From Pseudoselenomonas ruminantium (GTDB taxonomy: Bacteria > Bacillota > Negativicutes > Selenomonadales > Selenomonadaceae): a stretch of DNA of 7,564 nt. The translations under genes were made by a program, and so were the position numbers. The notes under the pieces are model-generated. The model worked only from the letters and a program-made list of their open reading frames with translations, ran no database searches and had not been told where the DNA came from. Below are positions 5,406-7,564 of the stretch, one piece after another; position 1 is the first letter of the stretch, and each line of letters starts with the position of its first letter. The DNA lies in the NCBI GenBank assembly GCA_002448495.1, contig DJYL01000225.1, positions 1 to 7,564 of the forward strand, given 5' to 3'.

Positions 5406-6897
5406 TGGCGGCAATCTGGCGGCTCTTTTGCCGCTTGTTATCTTTATGGCTGTGATGCTGGGCATTGGCTTTTATGTGCGGCAGATGCAGGCACGCGGCT
5501 TTGCGAAAAATTTTGTCCAGCAGTATTTTATCGGCAATCACGATTTGGGCGGCTTTGTGCTGGCCATGACCACGGTAGCCACTTATAGTTCCGTGAGTTC
5601 CTTTGTCGGCGGGCCGGGAATGGCCTGGCAGATTGGTTTTGGCTGGATTTATATGGCCGTGGTGCAGGTCACGGCTATCTTCCTTGTGCTGGGTATTTTC
5701 GGCAAGCGGGTGGCCCTGCTGTCCCGCAAGTTTGACGCGGTAACGGTGGTGGATATTATCCGGGAGCGTTTTCAGTCCGATGGGCTGGCAAGTCTGGCGG
5801 CGTTTATCATTGTCTTGTTCTTCTGTGCGACGATGACGGCGCAGTTCGTGGGCGGTGCCAAGCTCTTTGCGGCGGTGACCGGTTATAGTTACGAAATGGG
5901 GCTGCTGCTCTTTGGGCTGGCGGTGGTGGTCTACACCACCGTGGGCGGCTTCCGGGCGGTGGCGCTTACCGATACCTGTTGTGCGCTCCTGATGATGGTG
6001 GGGATTGTGCTGCTGCTCTACTATGTACTGTCGGCGGGCGGCGGTTATAGTAATTTGATGGCTAACCTGCATGCAAACCACCCGGAAATGTTTGAACCAT
6101 TATCCGGTGGTCATATGCCTGTCGGTCTTTACCTGACCCAGTGGATTTTGGTGGGTATCTGTACCATTGCCCTGCCGCAGTCGGTGGTGCGCGGTATCAG
6201 CTACAAGGATACGGCAAGCCTGCATCGGGCCATGCTTATCGGTACGGTGGTCGTAGGCTTTATGAATATCGGCATCAATTTTACGGGGATTTTGGCTCAT
6301 GGCGTGCTTACCGGCGATTTGGCGTCCTATGGTGGTGTGGACAATATCATTCCGCGAACCATTGTTACGGTAATGCCACAGTCTTTGGTGGGATTGGCGA
6401 TTATCGGCCCGCTGGCGGCATCAATTTCGACGATTTCCGGGCTTTTAATTGTGGCATCTTCGGCGATTATCAAGGATGTCTATCTGCATAATCAGCATAA
6501 AGAAGGCAAAGAGCCGGGTACAAAGCAGCTGCGCCTGCTTTCCATGCTGGCTACCGCAGTTATCGGTGTGGTGGTGTTCGTTATTGCCCTGACACCGCCC
6601 AACCTTATCTGGATTATCAATATGTTCGCCTTCGGCGGGCTGGAAACGGCTTTCTTCTGGATGCTGCTGTTGGGGCTGTTCTGGCGCCGGGCTAATAAAC
6701 TGGGAGCCATCCTTTCGATGGGCGGCGGTACGGTGGTATATTGTCTGACGCAGGGCATGGGGGTTAAAGTCCTGGGGCTGCATCAGATTACCATTGGTAT
6801 TACCGCTTCGCTGCTGTTCTTCCTGCTGGGCACTTATCTGGGAAAGCCACAGGATGAGCGGGTCTTGGCAGAATTTTTTCCCACGCGGCGGCAGTAA
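5398..6897 (+). CDS. panF: sodium/pantothenate symporter
   Basis: This 499-residue protein is a member of the sodium:solute symporter family (TC 2.A.21, PF00474), which imports pantothenate, the precursor of coenzyme A, with Na+. About 13 hydrophobic segments are visible. Family landmarks include ATYSSVSSFVGGPGMAWQIG (61-80), YTTVGGFRAVALTD (179-192; the SSS signature region), RGISYKDTASLHRA (265-278) and PLAASISTISGLL (338-350), whose Ser/Thr residues correspond to the second sodium site. Length is close to E. coli PanF (483). The start is ATG 5398, behind AAAGGAGGG at 5381-5389; an in-frame ATG at 5374 is rejected because it lacks such a site and would add a charged stretch. The preceding yhdT gene makes pantothenate more likely than proline or another SSS substrate. 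No terminator follows directly. Confidence 0.93.
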   Translation: MNNGGNLAALLPLVIFMAVMLGIGFYVRQMQARGFAKNFVQQYFIGNHDLGGFVLAMTTVATYSSVSSFVGGPGMAWQIGFGWIYMAVVQVTAIFLVLGIFGKRVALLSRKFDAVTVVDIIRERFQSDGLASLAAFIIVLFFCATMTAQFVGGAKLFAAVTGYSYEMGLLLFGLAVVVYTTVGGFRAVALTDTCCALLMMVGIVLLLYYVLSAGGGYSNLMANLHANHPEMFEPLSGGHMPVGLYLTQWILVGICTIALPQSVVRGISYKDTASLHRAMLIGTVVVGFMNIGINFTGILAHGVLTGDLASYGGVDNIIPRTIVTVMPQSLVGLAIIGPLAASISTISGLLIVASSAIIKDVYLHNQHKEGKEPGTKQLRLLSMLATAVIGVVVFVIALTPPNLIWIINMFAFGGLETAFFWMLLLGLFWRRANKLGAILSMGGGTVVYCLTQGMGVKVLGLHQITIGITASLLFFLLGTYLGKPQDERVLAEFFPTRRQ

Positions 6898-6938
6898 AGA
6901 ATAATTTTCAAAAAATCGTGTAAAATAACAAAAATATC

Positions 6939-6967
6939 TTGCCTAATTAGGACTTTTGGGGTAAAAT
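6939..6967 (+). promoter_or_regulatory. promoter for the 94-codon gene
   Basis: TTGCCT (6939-6944) is followed after exactly 17 nt by TAAAAT (6962-6967). The predicted start near 6974 leaves a leader of about 70 nt. Palindromes overlap both the -35 and the start site, suggesting regulated transcription. Confidence 0.6.
6942..6951. repeat. 10-bp perfect palindrome overlapping the -35 box
   Basis: CCTAATTAGG is a perfect palindrome sharing three bases with the -35 hexamer and extending into the spacer. A protein bound here would block polymerase. Alone, a 10-bp palindrome in AT-rich DNA is weak evidence. Confidence 0.35.
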
Positions 6968-6986
6968 TGCATTGTAAATTTTACAA
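6961..6986. promoter_or_regulatory. nested inverted repeats at the transcription start (candidate operator)
   Basis: TTGTAAATTTTACAA (6972-6986) is a perfect 7-1-7 inverted repeat placed over the predicted start site. Nested with it, GTAAAATT (6961-6968) and AATTTTAC (6977-6984) form a perfect 8-bp repeat with an 8-nt spacer that covers the -10 box. The 7-1-7 layout is that of Fur-family boxes. It agrees at 10 of 14 fixed positions with both the PerR and the Zur consensus, so it does not identify a regulator. Confidence 0.45.
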
Positions 6987-7043
6987 AAAGATGTATTTAA
7001 TGAAAATATAGATGAGTGCTGGTTGAGAGGAGCAGTAAAGGAA

Positions 7044-7328
7044 ATGATTGTTGCGGTTAACAATGCGACAAATAAATTGTTCAAGTTCAAGAATGGCAGA
7101 TATAATCTTAAGGAGCAGGCTGCATGGAAGTCGCGGACGGCCTTTGTCGAGGACACGTTGCAGGAAATTATCCGTGAGGCTGCCAATAAGGAAGCTGCGA
7201 TATTTGCTAAGTGTTGCTATGGTATCGAGCTGGGCAAGAGTGAAGTTGAGGATCGCTACCTGTTGTCCTATGATGATGCCGTGAGCTATTGGAAGAATTT
7301 TGATGCGCGTGTGTATCAGATTGCATAA
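7044..7328 (+). CDS. 94-residue protein of unknown function
   Basis: I do not recognise this protein. It begins MIVAVNNATNKLFKFKNG, continues with a probable amphipathic helix (FVEDTLQEIIREAANKEAAI, about 37-56), has a central CCYG, and ends with an acidic/aromatic stretch (YLLSYDDAVSYWKNF). There is no signal peptide or membrane segment, so it should be cytosolic and soluble. Start: ATG 7044 has AGGAG (7028-7032) 11 nt upstream. An in-frame TTG at 7023 would precede that site and has none of its own. The gene is real by context: its own promoter with candidate operators on one side and a strong intrinsic terminator 10 nt past the stop on the other. It therefore forms a single-gene unit, though readthrough from panF is possible because no terminator separates them. 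Confidence 0.72.
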   Translation: MIVAVNNATNKLFKFKNGRYNLKEQAAWKSRTAFVEDTLQEIIREAANKEAAIFAKCCYGIELGKSEVEDRYLLSYDDAVSYWKNFDARVYQIA

Positions 7329-7338
7329 ATAATAAACG

Positions 7339-7380
7339 AACAGCCCTGTAAGCTTGAAATAGCTTCGGGGCTGTTTTTTT
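7339..7380 (+). terminator. Rho-independent terminator
   Basis: AACAGCCC (7339-7346) pairs with GGGCTGTT (7368-7375), and an inner AAGCT/AGCTT (7350-7354 and 7361-7365) extends the stem. The strand ends in seven T residues (7374-7380). It closes the 94-codon gene and probably also any readthrough from yhdT-panF. Confidence 0.9.
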
Positions 7381-7564
7381 GCAAATTGCAGTTTGACAGT
7401 GCGAGCTTTATTTTTTGAGTTACAGCGCAGTGGGGCGGAGGTGGTAATGCTTTTCGCCGTTGCACTAAATGACCCACCAGCAAATGTATGGGCTTTTTTA
7501 GTTACCTGCGCCGGGCAAGACCGGCGGCGCGTATGTTCATTTCAATGTTCAGGAACTATCGTTT
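7381..7564 (+). other. structured right-edge region: leader or RNA of unknown type
   Basis: This follows the terminator and holds several complementary segments. CGCCGG/CCGGCG (7509-7514 and 7521-7526) makes a strong hairpin with a 6-nt loop. AGTG/CACT with GGCG/CGCC (7429-7437 and 7455-7466) encloses a GGAGG. GGTGG (7440-7444) and TGGG (7489-7492, followed by six T's) could both pair with the same CCCACC (7473-7478). GCGCAG (7425-7430) can pair at long range with CTGCGC (7506-7511). TTGACA at 7393-7398 is a possible -35 without a good -10. The minus strand has stops in all three frames close to the right edge, so no gene enters from that side on that strand. I cannot match it to a known RNA family. 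Confidence 0.35.
7447..7564 (+). CDS. possible start of a gene or leader peptide (runs off the right edge)
   Basis: ATG 7447 has an excellent GGAGG (7437-7441) 5 nt upstream, and the frame stays open for 39 codons to the end of the window. The peptide (MLFAVALNDPPANVWAFLVT, then a Cys/Arg-rich part) resembles nothing I know. Its second half coincides with the CGCCGG/CCGGCG hairpin and the T-run, which is unusual for an ordinary coding start. It may therefore be a leader peptide or a chance frame inside a structured RNA. Confidence 0.25.
   Translation, partial: MLFAVALNDPPANVWAFLVTCAGQDRRRVCSFQCSGTIV

Noticed and set aside
5212..6081. Minus-strand open frame of 289 codons opposite yhdT-panF
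   Set aside because: It is a His/Gln/Arg-rich shadow of a membrane-protein gene; its composition is what the complement of hydrophobic codons gives, and it has no homology I recognise.
7509..7526. FMN riboswitch, suggested by GACCGGCGG at 7519-7527
   Set aside because: The other conserved FMN-element segments are absent; the match is part of a simple local hairpin.
7381..7564. 6S RNA, tmRNA, SRP RNA or RNase P RNA
   Set aside because: None of their conserved core sequences is visible; a covariance-model scan would be needed to reopen this.

Overview
The window reads as an ordinary chromosomal segment of a Gram-negative-type Bacillota. Negativicutes such as Selenomonas or a relative is my best guess. 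This rests on the class III fructose-1,6-bisphosphatase, strong AGGAGG-type ribosome binding sites, a Bacillus-like short beta carbonic anhydrase, PTS sugar uptake and balanced base composition. It is an inference from gene content, not a database match. I see no tRNA, rRNA, CRISPR array, insertion sequence or phage gene.

Layout, left to right. (1) Positions 1-98, minus strand: the first 32 codons of a glucose-type PTS IIA protein, with its promoter at 191-218. (2) 241-1338, minus: a membrane-anchored DUF2939-like protein of unknown role. (3) 1339-1431: a compact divergent promoter region. (4) 1432-1872 and 1911-3824, plus: a YdjM-type membrane-bound metal-dependent hydrolase homologue, then fbp (class III fructose-1,6-bisphosphatase). 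(5) 3827-4393 and 4416-4976, minus: a beta carbonic anhydrase preceded in its operon by a small exported protein. The operon converges on fbp with only 2 bp between stop codons. (6) 4977-5141: a second divergent region, with a promoter and a leader hairpin for the next operon. (7) 5142-5405 and 5398-6897, plus: yhdT and panF, overlapping by 8 bp, encoding the Na+/pantothenate symporter and its usual small membrane partner. (8) 6898-7380: a separate one-gene unit with a well-formed promoter carrying palindromes, a 94-codon gene I do not recognise, and a clear intrinsic terminator. (9) 7381-7564: a structured stretch with a strong ribosome binding site and a short reading frame that runs off the window.

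Functionally the segment is housekeeping: sugar uptake and signalling (PTS), gluconeogenesis (Fbp), CO2/bicarbonate interconversion and coenzyme A precursor uptake (PanF). I found no convincing new multi-gene system. The parts most worth a second look are the palindrome-bearing promoter and orphan gene at 6939-7380, the structured right edge, the leader hairpin before yhdT-panF, and the tight fbp/carbonic anhydrase convergence with an inverted repeat just past the junction.
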